This document shows positions 45,101-57,268 of a stretch of 64,000 nt of DNA, piece after piece; the first letter of the stretch is position 1; every line of letters begins with the position of its first letter. Source of the stretch: Isoetes taiwanensis (taxonomy: Eukaryota; Streptophyta; Lycopodiopsida; Isoetales; Isoetaceae); NCBI GenBank assembly GCA_021234155.1, contig JAJEKV010000050.1, positions 2,489,842-2,553,841 on the forward strand, given 5' to 3'. Under the pieces are notes generated by a model. The model was not told the DNA's origin. It worked only from the letters and a program-made list of their open reading frames with translations, and searched no databases. The position numbers were made by a program, and so were the translations under genes.

Positions 45101-47660
45101 GAGCCCGGTTCCCCTATCCGACCGTTGGATCCTCCGTTCAGGGGCCCCTCTTGGGGAAGGCCCAAAAGATTCAGTCGGTCAGGAGAACTTGTCAAACCGC
45201 GGAGCGTCTGAGGTCGGCCTTGTAGAAATCGCATTGTCTTGTCGTTAGGGCACGCAGGAGGCTCGAATGGAATAGCCAAATCGGCCAGGAATAGGCGAAA
45301 TTACCCTAGGGAGCAAGTTACAAGGTCGGTTTTGCAAAGAAAAAACACTCACGCCCTCCGACGGTATCCCAAATCCACATCTTAGGCCAATTGACTACGA
45401 GTGTGATGGAAGTGAGCTACTTTTGGCTTCTTGGAGGTCGGGTGGTCTTAACAACCCGCGGAACTTGGTCCCCGGGGCAATGTCGGCGTTCTGAGTCCAT
45501 TGGCGAGCCAAATCGCGATGGGAGAGGGAGGTCCCCGTCCGTCCCGGGGCCTTGGGGAGAGGAAATTCGAGGGCAAAGCGGCTTAGGGGGGATTTTTAGT
45601 CCCGCTCAAGCGTCAACACCCCCACTCCGTCAGTCAAGTCCGCGAGCGCAAGGTCCGCCCGAATCGACAAGGAGAGGACCTCAAAAGCGTAAACCACAAT
45701 GGGTTGCGGGTTCTAGAAGGGTTTGCGTTTTGGGGGGCCGTAGACTTGGTCTGTTACACTTGGGACTGGCCCAGAAACTGCGGCAGAGAATATGGAGCAA
45801 GGGAACCGGCCGGAGCAGGAGTTTGGGCCTGTCCTCCTCCCAGATGTGGCAAGTAGAAGTCGGGGCGCTTTTGCGATGGCAAGACATTCATAAATTCGTA
45901 ATTAATGCATTGTCACGAAAATAAATTCTGATTTTTGCCGGTGGATTCCTAATCCATCTCGGCACACAGGCCCAATTTTCGAAATTTTCAGAGAAGGTCT
46001 AGGTCAAAGGGTTAGCATTAGAGCGGTCGGGGCAGCCCGCGGCAGGAACCGCAGCTGGCACCCTTCCCAAGTCAAAGCGAGGCCCGGGACCTTGCGGGGG
46101 ATCCCTCACAAGAGGGGGGAGAGTCCAGGACCCCAAGAGGCGGGATCCAAAAAGTTCCCGAGGCAGCCTTCTTCGGCGGCTCCCAGGGGTGCGCGCTAAT
46201 GACCACCCTCCGGGGCCAGTTCCCCTATCCGACCGTTGGATCCTCCGTTCATGGGCCCCTCTTCGGGAAGGCCCAAAAGATTCCAGTCGGTCCGGAGAAC
46301 TTGTCAAACCCGAAGGGAAGAGGTCGGCCTTGTAAGAAACCAAGCGGTTGTCTTGTCGTTCGGGCAATCGGGGAGGCTCGAGGAATGGCAAATAGACCGC
46401 CAAATCGTCGAATGGGCGAAATTACCCTAGGGAGCAAGTTACAAGGTGGGTTTGCAAAGAAAGAACACTCCGCGCCTCCACGACCGGTATCCCCATCCAC
46501 ATCTTAGGCCAATTGATTCTGAGTGTGATGGAAGTGAGCTACTTTGAAAAGCTTCTTGGAGGTCGGTGGTCTTACGCCCCTTTAACTTGGTCCCCGTGGG
46601 CAATGTCGGATGTTAAAGTCCATTAAGCGAGCCAAATCAGCGGTTCCGGAGAGGGAGAGGTCGCCCGTCCGTCCCACGGGCCTTGGGGAGAGGGAAATTC
46701 CCTCGCGGCCAGGGGATTTTAGGGTCCGTGGGTCACGGCATCAACACCCCACTCCGTCAAGTCCGCGGCGCAAGCTCCCCGAATCGACGAGGAGGGGCCT
46801 CCAAAACGTAAACCACAGTGGGTTGCGGGTTTCTAGAAGGGTTTTGTTTTTTGAGGCGAGACTTGATCATTGCACTTGGGACTGGCCAGAAGCTGCGGCC
46901 AGAATACGAACAAGGGGAACCGCGGGCGGAGTTTGGGCCTGTCCTCCTCCGATGTGGCAAGTAGAAGTCGGGGGCTTTGCGATGGCAAGACATTCATAAA
47001 TTACGCAATTAATGCATTGTGCGAAAATAAATTCTGATTTTTGCCGAATATTTGGATTCCTAATCCATCTCGGCCTACGGCCCAATTTTTCGAAATTTTT
47101 GGAGAAGGTCTAGGTCAAAGGGTTAGCTAAGGTCAAAGGAATGGAGTTTGTGGGATCGTTGTACTTGGGGTTGACCTTGGCTCATTTGGGCGTTATACTT
47201 GGTCTAAGATTGCATTGAGAATATAAGCATCATAACTATTAGAATGAAGATAAATGATTACTGAGAAAAGCATCATAACTACTAGAATGAAGATAAATGA
47301 TTCTGAGAAAAGCAAAAAGACTAGTGTGGGTTGGGAGGGTAGATTTGGTTGCTTGTGATGATGGTTGTGTTTCGATTATCAAAGGCCCTATGATGATGGA
47401 TAGAGAAATGCCCTTGTTCAACACTCCTTAAAGCTATTTGACATGGATGGCATAATTAACTTGTAATGAAGGCGGAATTCGGGGCAAAGCAACTTCCGGG
47501 GAGTTTAGGGTCCCGGCTCTGGCGTCAACACCCCATGTCAAGAACCGCGGTGCAAGGTCCTCGACCAAATCGACAAGGAGAGGGCCTCCGAAGCGTAAAC
47601 CATGTGACTTGCCCGGATTCTAGAAGGGTTTTGTTTTGGTTTTACGCTCCCTAAAGCTAT
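42140..47660. repeat. GC-rich tandem array of ~1.1-kb units
   Basis: The marker GTCTAGGTCAAAGGGTTAG occurs at about 42702, 43771, 44887, 45994 and 47107 (spacing 1069, 1116, 1107 and 1113). GACAAGGAGAGG...CCTCC and GGCAAGACATTCATAAATT follow the same periods. Three full units span about 43235-46540 with partial units at each side. A ~525-bp block (42709-43233) recurs at 47114-47638, bracketing the full units. Frames within it are short, disagree between units and are not treated as genes. Confidence 0.9.
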
Positions 47661-48464
47661 TTGACATGGATGGCATAACTAACTTGTAATGGACTGGTTT
47701 TGTTTCTCAGAAACAATTGTACCTTGTTGAAAGATTGCTTTCCAAGTGGAAATTTTTTTAATGTGTCCGCACCGCCTTGTTGCCCCCTGGTCAAAGACTC
47801 GCCTTTTTTCGATGCACACTCTTTTAGTTATGCATTTTATTGCATTTATGGTTCATAAATTCGTAGTTAATGCATGGCATGGAATTAAATTATGGTTTTG
47901 GTCAGTGGCTTCCATGATCATCACCGGCATCTGAGGAAAATTTCCAAAATTTTTTAATGGATAAGGTCCGACCAAAGCGTTGGGGTTAGAATCGGTCGGG
48001 CCCCAATTTTGTTGGGCAAGCATGGTAGCACCCTTCCCAAAGTCAAACAAAGGCGAGGACTTTGAATGGCCACCTCGGTGGGGGGAGAGTCCCGGCCCCC
48101 GGGCGGACCCCAAAAACGTTCGAGGCACTGTCATGGCGCCGCCCACAGAGGGCTTTGTTTGCTAATGAACACCCTCCCCAAGCTCAGTTCCCCTATATAT
48201 CCCAAGCCGATTGAATCCTCCGTTCAAGGATCCACTCGAAACGGGACCAAAAAATCTAAGATCGGTCCGGAGAACACAAAAATTTTTTACCCAAGGCGTC
48301 TGACGGCGGCCATCCCCCGAGGAGCGGCGATTCGACTTAAAGCTCATACAATTTTATTTGGTAGTAATAGAATCGAATGTGATTGATTGCATGCATGCCT
48401 CGGAATTTGTTCAAATAAGCCTAGGGACAAACTTTAATGAGCATCACATTAAAAAGATGCAAAA
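47661..48464. repeat. Diverged partial unit of the 1.1-kb array and spacer
   Basis: From about 47845 to 48310 words such as TTCATAAATT, GGTAGCACCCTTCCCAA and AATCCTCCGTTCA follow the order of the array unit but are far more diverged. Confidence 0.6.
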
Positions 48465-48784
48465 AATAACGTCGCTATAACAAAATCGTTGTCGCAAGGG
48501 CGTCGCATGCGGCGATAAGACCGATTTATCGTGTTTATCGTATTTATCACGGTTTGAAATAACGTCGCATCGCGGCGTGGCGTTCGCCGCATCTGGCCTC
48601 TGTAATATTTTGAACCCCTCGGGCCTTCGGTTTTTCCGAACTTCTTTTTGCCCTACTTCTTCGGAGGTTCTTGGCGATCCGGCTAGTACCAAACTTTATC
48701 TACACCGCAAGCAACTATTCTAAGGTTAGTATATCATGTTTTTTAGATTGAATAGGTTTTTGGATTGAATGGTGCATGCCCAAC

Positions 48785-49625
48785 CTTCCTCTTTTTTTGG
48801 TTTCCTTTCCTTCCTCTTCTTCTTTGTTCTTGATTTTTTTTTTTTTCCCATTCTTCCATGCCTCATTCATTCTTCCTCCTTCTTTCTTCCTCATGCTTCA
48901 TTTCTTCCTCATGCTTCATTTCTTCCTCATTCTTCCTCATGCTTCATTTCTTCCTCCTTCTTGGTTAGTTCATTCTTTTTAGATTCATTCTTTTTGGATC
49001 CCATATTTCTTCTTTCCTCATTTCTTTTCTCATTCTTTTCTTCCTCATTTTTCTCATTTTCTTTCTTCCTCATTCTTTCTCATTCTTTATTCCTCATTCT
49101 TTCTCATTCTTCCTCATTTCTTTCTTTCTCATTTCTTTCTCATTCTTTCTCATTTTCTTCTCTCATTTCTTTCTCATGCTTTCTTTTTGTTTCTCATTTC
49201 CATTCTTTCTCATGCTTCTCATTCCTCATTCTTTCCCCCCTTCCCTCATTTCTTTCTTCTCTTCCCTTCCTTATTCTTTATTTTTTTTTTTTCATTTCTT
49301 ATTCTTCATTCTTTTTAATTTCATTTCTTCATTCTTCATTTGTTTCTTATTCTTCACATTTCTTCCTCACTTTCCATTCGATCCTTTTTCTTTCCCTTCC
49401 CCTTATTTCTTCCTTCCATTCTATTCCCTTCCTTCTCTTATTTCCTCTTATTTTTTCTTCATTCTTTCTTGTTTCTTCTCTTATTTCTTCTCTATTCTAT
49501 CCTTATTTCTTCCCTTCTATTCTCTTATTTCTTTCTCTTGTTTTATTTCTATCTCTTGTTTTCTATCCCCCCTTTTTTCCTTTCTTTCTTCTTGATCTTT
49601 TTCTTCTTTGTTCTTATTCTTCTAA
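48785..49625 (+). repeat. 840-bp polypyrimidine (TTC/TTTC/CAT) tract
   Basis: Almost every base is C or T apart from regular A in TCATTC and TTATTTC words. The long open frames rich in Phe, Ser and Leu are a by-product of composition. Confidence 0.95.
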
Positions 49626-49784
49626 TGCTTTGTTATACATTTGCGGCTTTCTATTTATTTGGACCCGCCAGGATCTTGTACCGCAGCGTCCTTATTTTTG
49701 GTAAGTAGTTGATCGCACTTGCATTTTATTTTTATAGTTTTTAAGTAGGTTAAAAAAATTGATGGAGTGGCTTGTTCAAAGGCA

Positions 49785-50145
49785 CGCGGTCGGCTCCACC
49801 TAGAGTGGGGAGGACCATGTACCCTAGGTTCGAAGTCCACTTTCACTACAATCATAAATGTTTCCTAGGTTAATGAGTGGCTTGTTCAAGGGGGCGCGGT
49901 CGGCTCCACCTAGAGTGGAAGGACCACGATGCAGGAGTTCAAGTCCACTTCGATTCCACTTGTTATTTTTAGGTTTAAAATAAAATTGTAGTGGCTTGTT
50001 CAAGGGACGCGGTCGGCTCCACCTTGCGTGGAGAGGGACTAGGTGTCCGGTCCAAGTCCACTTTTCTTCTCATTCTTAGGTAGATGTGGCTACGGCAAGG
50101 ACATGGTCGGCTCCACCCCTTGCGTGGGGGAGGACCAGGTGTTGA
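49785..50145 (+). repeat. ~112-bp box repeats in the second element
   Basis: CGGCTCCACC boxes start at 49791, 49901, 50013 and 50108, each followed by GTGG(A/G)GAGGACC-like sequence. They lie about 90 bp after a GTAAGT donor, as in the CACTA first gene, suggesting a shared intron-1 module. Confidence 0.8.
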
Positions 50146-50184
50146 ACCTTAGTTCCGCGTTTATTGTCGATTTTAGCTAGAGGT

Positions 50185-50565
50185 AGCTAGGGCTAGGTTA
50201 AGTTAACGATGGCTGGATGATTCCCTTCACACCGTGCTAGTTAAAAAAAAATAGGTTAGGCTAACTTAATGTAGTACTAATTAGCACTAAAAGCTTTGGT
50301 AAAAAAAACTTAACTAATTAACTAAATTATTTCGAACATGTCTAGTTAAGTTAGCCAAAGGCATAAAAATTATATGTACAATTAACTAAACTTAAAGTGA
50401 CCTCTATAGTGCTAATTTCTAATTTGGTTAATTTTTTTAGTTAATTTTTGCTAACTAATCGAACAAGGTGTGAAGATAAGTTTAGGTAGTGTTTTTGGTT
50501 AAAAAGTTAACTAAATTTTGGGACTATCGCTAACTAATTAACTAGTAATCTGAATGTAAATTGGT
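50185..50565. mobile_element. Truncated paralogue of the 20270 MITE, with an empty MULE site
   Basis: Collinear with the MITE at 20270-21512 (TAGTTAAGTTAGCCAAAGGC, TTAACTAAACTTAAAGTGAC and others). AAAATTATA is present once (50366-50374), exactly where the other copy carries the 728-bp MULE and two copies of this 9-mer. The outermost ends are eroded. Confidence 0.75.
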
Positions 50566-50784
50566 GAGTGGGTTACTGAATACCTAATCTAACCTATTTA
50601 GTTTTTCTTGTTTCTTCTTCTTTTTTTTTTCTTGCTTTTTGGGGGGATCGGATAAGGTATTAGTCGCCATAGGGCGTGTTATAAGTAATGATTATATGAA
50701 TGCATACATACATGTTTGATATTGTCGTATTATGTTGCATTTACTTTGTGCATGCTTGGCTTTTGTATTCATTATTTTTGTTTT

Positions 50785-52340
50785 GTTTGTAGGCATAAAA
50801 ATGGCCTCGATGGGGCAGAGATGCTTAGTGAAATTAGGCGCATCCTCATCAATCAAATATCTTGCTGGGGCCAGGCCGGGAACGACATATGCAAGCCCGA
50901 TGATCAATTAACCATTTTGTAGCATCGGTTGAGAAAAGAATGTCGGTCGGATTATGTGGGGAGGTGGCGGAGCATGAGTGCGAGTTGGAAGATATGATGA
51001 GAAAAGAACTTAAAGTCTTGGGTTTGCAATCACGAGCGAGTGAGGATGCTACTTAAGTATAAAGTGCCACTTATGAGCCCCTATCTTTGAGGCATCACGT
51101 GGGGACGATGGGCTAGTTAAGTGGCGAAGTGCAAGGTCCGGCATAAAGATCACAAGATGGCGATGCTGATCTCAATGATGAGCAGGTGAAGGAGTTAGAT
51201 AGTCTTATCCATGGTGGGAGCTCTATTGGTCGCGGGGGGCTAGATTATCATTACATGCTCATGATAAATGTCTGTGCATTTATTGACATCATTCACGTGG
51301 ATCTTTGTTGGAGTTGTAAAGTGCATTGGTAGTAAACAAAGGCTGCCGGATATACCAAATCGGATCTTGGGACCCCGTACTTTAATCAAGATGATTATTA
51401 TCTTGGCATTGTGTGGAGAGGCCAAGATAGAGGCGCATCATGGTTGTTGGTTGACAAGTATATCCGTTTCAAGAGCCCAAGTCCGGCATTGGCCACACCC
51501 TTGGACTTGCCCACGAGGTCTTTTGTGGAGATGAGCCCACGAGGGACCAATGGTAGTCTTGCCATTCATGAATGGAGGAACCTTTCTTGAGGAATTACTT
51601 GACCATCTTAGAGCCAATTCTCTTCTTATAGGAGATGGTCAAATGCAATGCATAGTGCTCAAGAAGGGGCTGATATATGAAGATAAGTCTTGGTGGAAAG
51701 CCAAAATGAGACTTCGTGTATAAATGCGTCCCGGAAATAGCTCTGGCTCTTGCGAGGAGGAGTCTATACCATCCCACGCTCGAGGTTGGACACACAAAAG
51801 CTCAATTGCAAAGGGTCAAACTCCATTTTGATGATTCCCTTACAAATGTGTGGGTGGCTATTGGTGATTGGGACCACGGCCCTCCATTTTTTTTTTGCAA
51901 GAAGGCGAATGCCCAAATTGAAGAAGCGTTATACACTACAAGATGGAATGGTGCGATATCCTTGGTGGGAGAAGAGTTTTACATCATCATCGGATGACCA
52001 AGCATCATGGGGGCATGAGATGCTCGACATATATTCCACTGGGCTACATTTACGAGATGCTCCTTGATTTTGTCCGGGCAATGCGGCTTATGGGGTTGTG
52101 TGTTGAGATAAACCCAGCCCAGATACTCTAGCACATTGGACATCATCCAACATATGAAGGTCAAATGATGATGGATGGATAGAGCTGGTGCACATGGATC
52201 GCCCATCTATTGCTTTCGGCGTCGTCGATGTGTTCAAAAGCAGCGGGGGGCTTTCTTCGATATAGTTGTGAGAGGCGACATATGAAGTGTGGTGATCCAC
52301 TTGAGATGGCTAAGCTCTTGTTAAATGCTTGCAAGAAGTG
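50785..52340 (+). other. Unrecognised protein-coding remains of the second element
   Basis: After an AG acceptor near 50790 a frame encodes HKNGLDGAEMLSEIRRILIN. Further protein-like pieces occur at 51360-51420 (NRILGPRTLIKMIIILALC), 51550-51710 (GGTFLEELLDHLRANSLL, then GLIYEDKSWWKAKMRL), 51800-51995 (LHFDDSLTNVWVAIGDWDHG) and 51990-52130 (TYIPLGYIYEMLLDFVRAM). The frame changes several times. I do not recognise the family. By position it corresponds to the SET-gene slot of the CACTA copies, but no SET motif is visible. Confidence 0.35.
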
Positions 52341-52499
52341 ATTAATATAATTTTGTCTTCCTATTTGAGGCTTGTTGCAACCAATAAATGTTTTTTTATT
52401 CAAAATTACTAATGAAAAAAAAGTAATTTATTAATCAAAAAATTATTATTAATGGTAAATAAATTATTAATCATAACTTGTAGATAAAAAGTATTTCTG

Positions 52500-52790
52500 G
52501 GGCGTCAAACCCTAGGTTTTGTGCTACATCATCAAACCCTAGATTGTAAATGCCATGTGGCACAATCTAGGGTTTGATGATGTAACACATAACTAGGGGT
52601 TTGATGATTTAACTACTATGATGTGGCAATAGGAAGTCGCGGCATTGACACAACCTAGGGTTTGATGATGTGCCACCGCATAGCGTAGGGTTTCATGATG
52701 TGGCACTAAAAATGCGATGGGATAATTTAGGGTTCCGTTGTATGACATGATACATGGCGATAATATGGCAACCTAGAGTTCGATATGCAC
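52500..52790. repeat. CTAGGGTTTGATGATGT repeats including a perfect 22-bp inverted pair
   Basis: CTAGGGTTTGATGATGTNNCAC variants recur about every 45-70 bp, some inverted. Bases 52526-52547 and 52562-52583 are exact reverse complements around a 14-base loop. Confidence 0.8.
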
Positions 52791-55334
52791 CCCATACATA
52801 TATCACGAGATACTTTTCTAATATAAATAAAGAAGATAAGAATATAAATTTAGGTATTTATTCAAAGACACTTGTTCAAAGCTTTTCTCTCTTTAATTCT
52901 CCGTTATGTTCAAATTAATATATATAGTCATGGCGGAATTTCTTAGCGGTTTTCCTCATTGTGGCCCTCTTTACGCTGATGCAATATTCATGGCGTTATC
53001 GTCTCCCCCTCGCCCCCGGTCAAGGCGGTCAAAGGCTGCGATAGTCTGCTTGGGGGCTCATTAGTGGGCACATTTGAACCATGAAAATACTATTTTCATC
53101 TCTATGGTTTTGTAAGTATCATTCTATTATTGCAACCAATATCATTCATGGTTATCAAATGTTTCTCTCACAATTTCTTTTTTGATCTAGGTGTGCTCTT
53201 TTTCTCGGCGATGAATAGGTAATGGCATGTCGTCACGGAGAATGAGCAAGGCGAAAGGTAAGTATTTATTTAGTTTTTATTATATGCTTTACCCTCTAAT
53301 TAGGTATGTGAGTTTATGCATGGAGTTTAATTTGTTGTGTAGAGGAAGGGCGGTTTAGAAAATAGGAGGAGGACTCCCTCTCCAGGTAGGGAGCAATCGT
53401 GCTGATGTTCCTCAAAGGCGCCAACCTCCACCTATCACTACACCGCCCGTTTTTGGGTATTAAGATAGCTTTTTATAAAAATAATAAATAAATGAATGTT
53501 TTTGCATGATATTTGTGCTTACGCAGCTCCTCGCCGCTCCACCACCTTCCTAAAACATGTCTCCGTCTTAGAGAGACCAAATTCTGCGACATATTTTTGC
53601 CTCTTTGACACCAGCGCCGGTTAAAGTGACCTCAGCTCCTATTCCCCAGCGACATAGTGTTGATTATCGGCCTCCCGTTCTCACGAGAATATTGAAGCAG
53701 CTAGGCGTAGTATGGACTCCGTTCTGGCAAGAGGCGAATAGATTTTCTAATGCAAGGAACTTGGAGGAAGATTTCCAGCGGTAAATATATATCCCTCACG
53801 TACCAAACATTTCTTTGGTTGCAGCATGTTAAAGATGCTCATTCTCTCATTACTTCCGGGGTCAAAGTAGTGGAGCAGCAGACTCCAAGCGTTCAAGATC
53901 GGCGGCGATCATCCGCGAGGGTTGGGGATCCGAAGAACATGGTCACTTCGCTTGGAGGGGAAGGATCAGGCGTCCCGTGTCCTTGGCGTCCATTTTAAAG
54001 AAACTTTGTTTTTAGACGCGTAAGTCTGCGGGTGATTTGGCCAGAATATACCCGACTATCATATTAATAATAATTTTTTGATGTAAGTTATGTGAACATA
54101 TTATTTAAGATATCAACCTTAAATATTAGTACTTTGTCATCTAAATTTGTTGTTTTTGTTCATTCTCTTCACTTAGAATACATTGTAAAGTGCTCAAAAG
54201 GTTCTTAATGGGCCGGGATATGTATATTGGCCGGTAGACATAAACAGCTTTTATATACCCACCATTTATGCTTCGGGCGTCTTCCTAAGAAGGATGATGA
54301 GGAAGTGTCTTTTATACTACGAGGGGCGGTTACAAAATAATATCTCGTTTATGGCCTCCCGGTATAGGGAGTGGCACGGCTTATGACCAGCCTTGAAATA
54401 GAGAGGTCAAAAATAAAATGAAACGAGTTTCCGAGGAGATAGAAAAAGCAAAAGTTTAAGCGGGAAGAAGCTCGCCGATGATGGGTGACTTATCTGAAAA
54501 AGGGAAGATACATGACCTAGTCATAGTCTTGTTTTATTATTTTTGATATTGCATTGATCTATCGATTTATGTCAAAGGCACCATGTGGTCAAAGGGCGAA
54601 GCGGAGACTTGCGAAAAGAAGGAAGGCGATTGGTCAAAAGTCCACTAAACCACTTAATCTCCACAAAGGAAGATATCAAGGTATTTCTTATTTTTTTGTC
54701 ATTCGTTCACTTTAACTTGTAGTAATGTTGTATGCCTTTGTCGGATTGCATTGAGCGTGCAAAGGATCGAGAAAGCAAACATAGAGCTCCGGGCCAGACA
54801 AAGCAACTAAAGCCCGAAAGCCCGTCTCATTTTAGACTCCGTGATCGAAAGGGTTTTCCATGGGTGCATTAAGCTATATTAGTTCACATTAATTTTAATA
54901 AGAACTTTAAATGTCACTTTGCTAATACTTTCGTTATATTATGCGTAGGAACATCTATACGGGTTAAACCTAACAACGCATACAAGTAGCCACGGAGCGT
55001 GCAAATTGTTTATCTATATCAGCGATTATCGGCGAGGGAACTCTCCCGCCAGCGGGAATCGCGAAGTGCGTTGTAGAAAATTATTATAATTCTATGAACT
55101 ACATTAGCATGCATATTCTTTTGGTTTTGAGAGCGTTGGCGGATATGAATGAAGTCTAGAGAGCATGACATGGGGCTGGGGAGGATGCGCAAACATTCTT
55201 TGGAGAGCCATCCAATGCATTAGCCGTCGCGTTGTGATTCGAGGGAGTCCCCTCTAGCTCATTTTCGGATGACTACTCCCTTGATCGAGAGAGATTAGCT
55301 CTAGGCTAAAAGGGTGGATACTCCTCTTACTTGA
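52791..55334 (+). other. Coding-like but unrecognised remainder of the second element
   Basis: Scattered protein-like stretches occur, for example RQSVDYRPP-type text with LTRILKQLGVVWTPFWQEAN (53670-53740) and LMTSLEIERSKIK (54385-54420). They are broken by stops and have GTAAG donors nearby (53259, 53772). No family recognised. Confidence 0.25.
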
Positions 55335-55512
55335 GTCTTTGTTGATTATTTAAAAATATAAATCTGATTCACTTTTGTGATTATTTAAAAATATAAATAT
55401 AAAATAATTTTGTGACTATTTAAAAATATAAATATAAAAACACTTTTGTGATTATTTAAAATATTTTTATATTTATATTTTTTTATATAAATATATTTTT
55501 ATTTTTTTTTTA
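55335..55512. repeat. AT-rich minisatellite
   Basis: GATTATTTAAAAATATAAAT units alternate with CACTTTTGTG, four or so copies. Confidence 0.8.
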
Positions 55513-56189
55513 TTTTTCCCCTACACGTCGCATCGCGGCTATTATCCACTTGTCTTTTTTGCCGCGTGGCTTTTCTCTGGCGGATTTTGAATTTTCCGCA
55601 TGTATATTCCACGCGTGTCCGCGTCGCGTCACGGCGATATACCGTCAACTTTTACGCGCGTGTATATTCCGTGTATATTCCACGTGTATATTTCGCATTA
55701 ATACATTCCCGATGTCACGTCATGTAGCGTATACGTGAAGCTTTTCGGCTGCAAATTGGATTTTTCTTTAGATGCTGCGCGAATTAATGCATCGTCCTTA
55801 TTTCACGATGTCCGTGGCATCGTGTCTGTGACGTCGTATCCGCGATATCTGGCGTGAGTCAATGTTTGCACCTAATCAAAGTGGAGTTTCTTCTTCATAT
55901 CATCAAGCCTCACGAGAGAAACATTCAGTTTAAATTCCTCTTTGGTTTACCACTCTGTGTGGCTACAATAAACCACTTCATGATCTTCGCCTTTCATCGC
56001 GAACCATTATAGAAGCATCGCCTATATGTTGATGGAGCATCCACTATGAAAGAGGCCAAAATCCATCTTGTAACTTAGAATTTCTTTACTCGAGATTCCT
56101 TTTAGTTCCTCGCTATGACATTTTTTCAATATGCACAATCTGGTTGCACTACTTTGATAAATGAGATTTTACCTTCGCTCCTCAAGATT

Positions 56190-56880
56190 AGAAGGTAAAT
56201 ATAGTTCTGAACTATTAAGGTAGTTAGTTGTTAAGTTAGTTGTCCCATTGGGCAGGTGTCCTATTTAGTTGCTTTCCATCTTTTTCATCACCTCAAGATG
56301 CATCTCTTTCTCTTTCCATTGTTGAAGCCAAGCCCATCCACCCTCTTCCCTCCACTTGTTCTTATTTCCAATTGGTCTTTTATTCAAGTTGTGTTGGCTC
56401 AAGAGAGTGCGGAATTTCGCTTAAGGCCCCTCGTGTTCGGGATTGTGAGGCTTAGTGCTGCTGTGAGGCCCTCGTTTGGTTGTGAGGAGGTCCTCCGGGA
56501 TGTGAGGCCCCTCATACCTGGAGTTAGAAGCCTTAGTGCCTGGGCTGAGCCCTAAGGGTTCTTAACTTATCTTCTTGGTTTTTTGCAAAACAACTCAAGA
56601 GCTTGTTGTCATGGTTTGATGAAAGCTGCAGCTCATAGGCACAAAAAATGAAGATCTATAGTGAAGGCACTTTCAAACTTGAGTTCTTCGCTAACTTTCT
56701 TGTTTAATGTAATTGTTCACTCAACAAGGCTAGTCGAAGATGAGGGTATACTTTAGCATTGACAAATGTTGCTATTATGGTCAGGGTTTTTCTAAAACCC
56801 GGAAAGAGCCAGGTTTTAATCCCGCCATAATGGTCGATTCATCAAGCATTGTTTATCGCTTGGTATCAGCATGATTTCTT
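56190..56880 (+). mobile_element. LTR-like stretch, copy B
   Basis: This is the copy-B counterpart of 33000-33690, with a degraded GAGGCCCTCGT minisatellite (56420-56550) and TGGTATCAGC kept at about 56862. Confidence 0.35.
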
Positions 56881-56964
56881 GTTTGGTTTCAAAGAGGTGC
56901 CTTTGAGGGTCAACATTATTTACATGTTTGGTTTCAAAGAGATGCCCGGGAGGGTTTTATCCAA

Positions 56965-57268
56965 AGGTCAATCTTTCAAGAGCTCAAGAACTGAATTTGA
57001 ATTGTGGGACTTTGAGCCCTTTTTGATGTTAAGGATGTGCGTAGGTGAAGGAGAGGCGCATTATGACCTTGTGCGTAGGCAAAGATCATCAAGATATGTG
57101 ACCTTAACCCTTTCTAATATCTCTCGGCTTCCTCAAACTCGGGATGTGGATGCGCATTTCTTTCTAAATGGATGAGCATTTGAGATAAGTATAACAACAG
57201 CTCAGAATGTGGGATCGGTCATGTTTAAACCATGTATGCCTCTTAGCACATTATCCTATTCCCTACAT
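56965..57268 (-). pseudogene. Fourth copy of the UGT 5' end (in duplication copy B)
   Basis: Counterpart of 33780-34079. The start region near 57115 is scrambled (the minus strand no longer reads ATGGCCAAG cleanly), and the leader and upstream words remain, for example GGTCATGTTTAAACCATG. Confidence 0.7.

Larger units (their letters stand above)
48465..55857. mobile_element. Second transposon-like element, layout parallel to the CACTA copies
   Basis: CG-rich subterminal-type patches bound the region: 48465-48600 (ACGTCGCATCGCGGCGTGGC) and 55520-55857 (CGTCGCATCGCGGC). These share words with the CACTA subterminal repeats and with 42045-42126 (GGCTATAACAAAAT versus CGCTATAACAAAAT). Inside are a GTAAGT-ended exon-like stretch (to 49699), the same ~112-bp box repeats and further coding-like stretches. 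No Tnp2 motifs were seen. Borders and class are inferred. Confidence 0.35.

Noticed and set aside
42140-47100. Many frames of 60-177 codons in the GC-rich array
   Set aside because: High GC lowers stop frequency, and equivalent units give different frames and peptides. No motif is shared.
42140-47660. GC-rich array as ribosomal DNA
   Set aside because: I found no stretch resembling 5S, 5.8S, 18S or 26S genes. An rDNA spacer origin cannot be excluded without a search.
48769-49704. A 311-codon open frame, the longest in the window, rich in Phe, Ser and Leu
   Set aside because: It is a by-product of the polypyrimidine tract: all three frames on that strand are open and equally biased, with no domain.
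51930-51945. CACTACAAG word as a CACTA transposon end
   Set aside because: It lies inside a coding-like stretch with no partner end or target duplication; a chance match.
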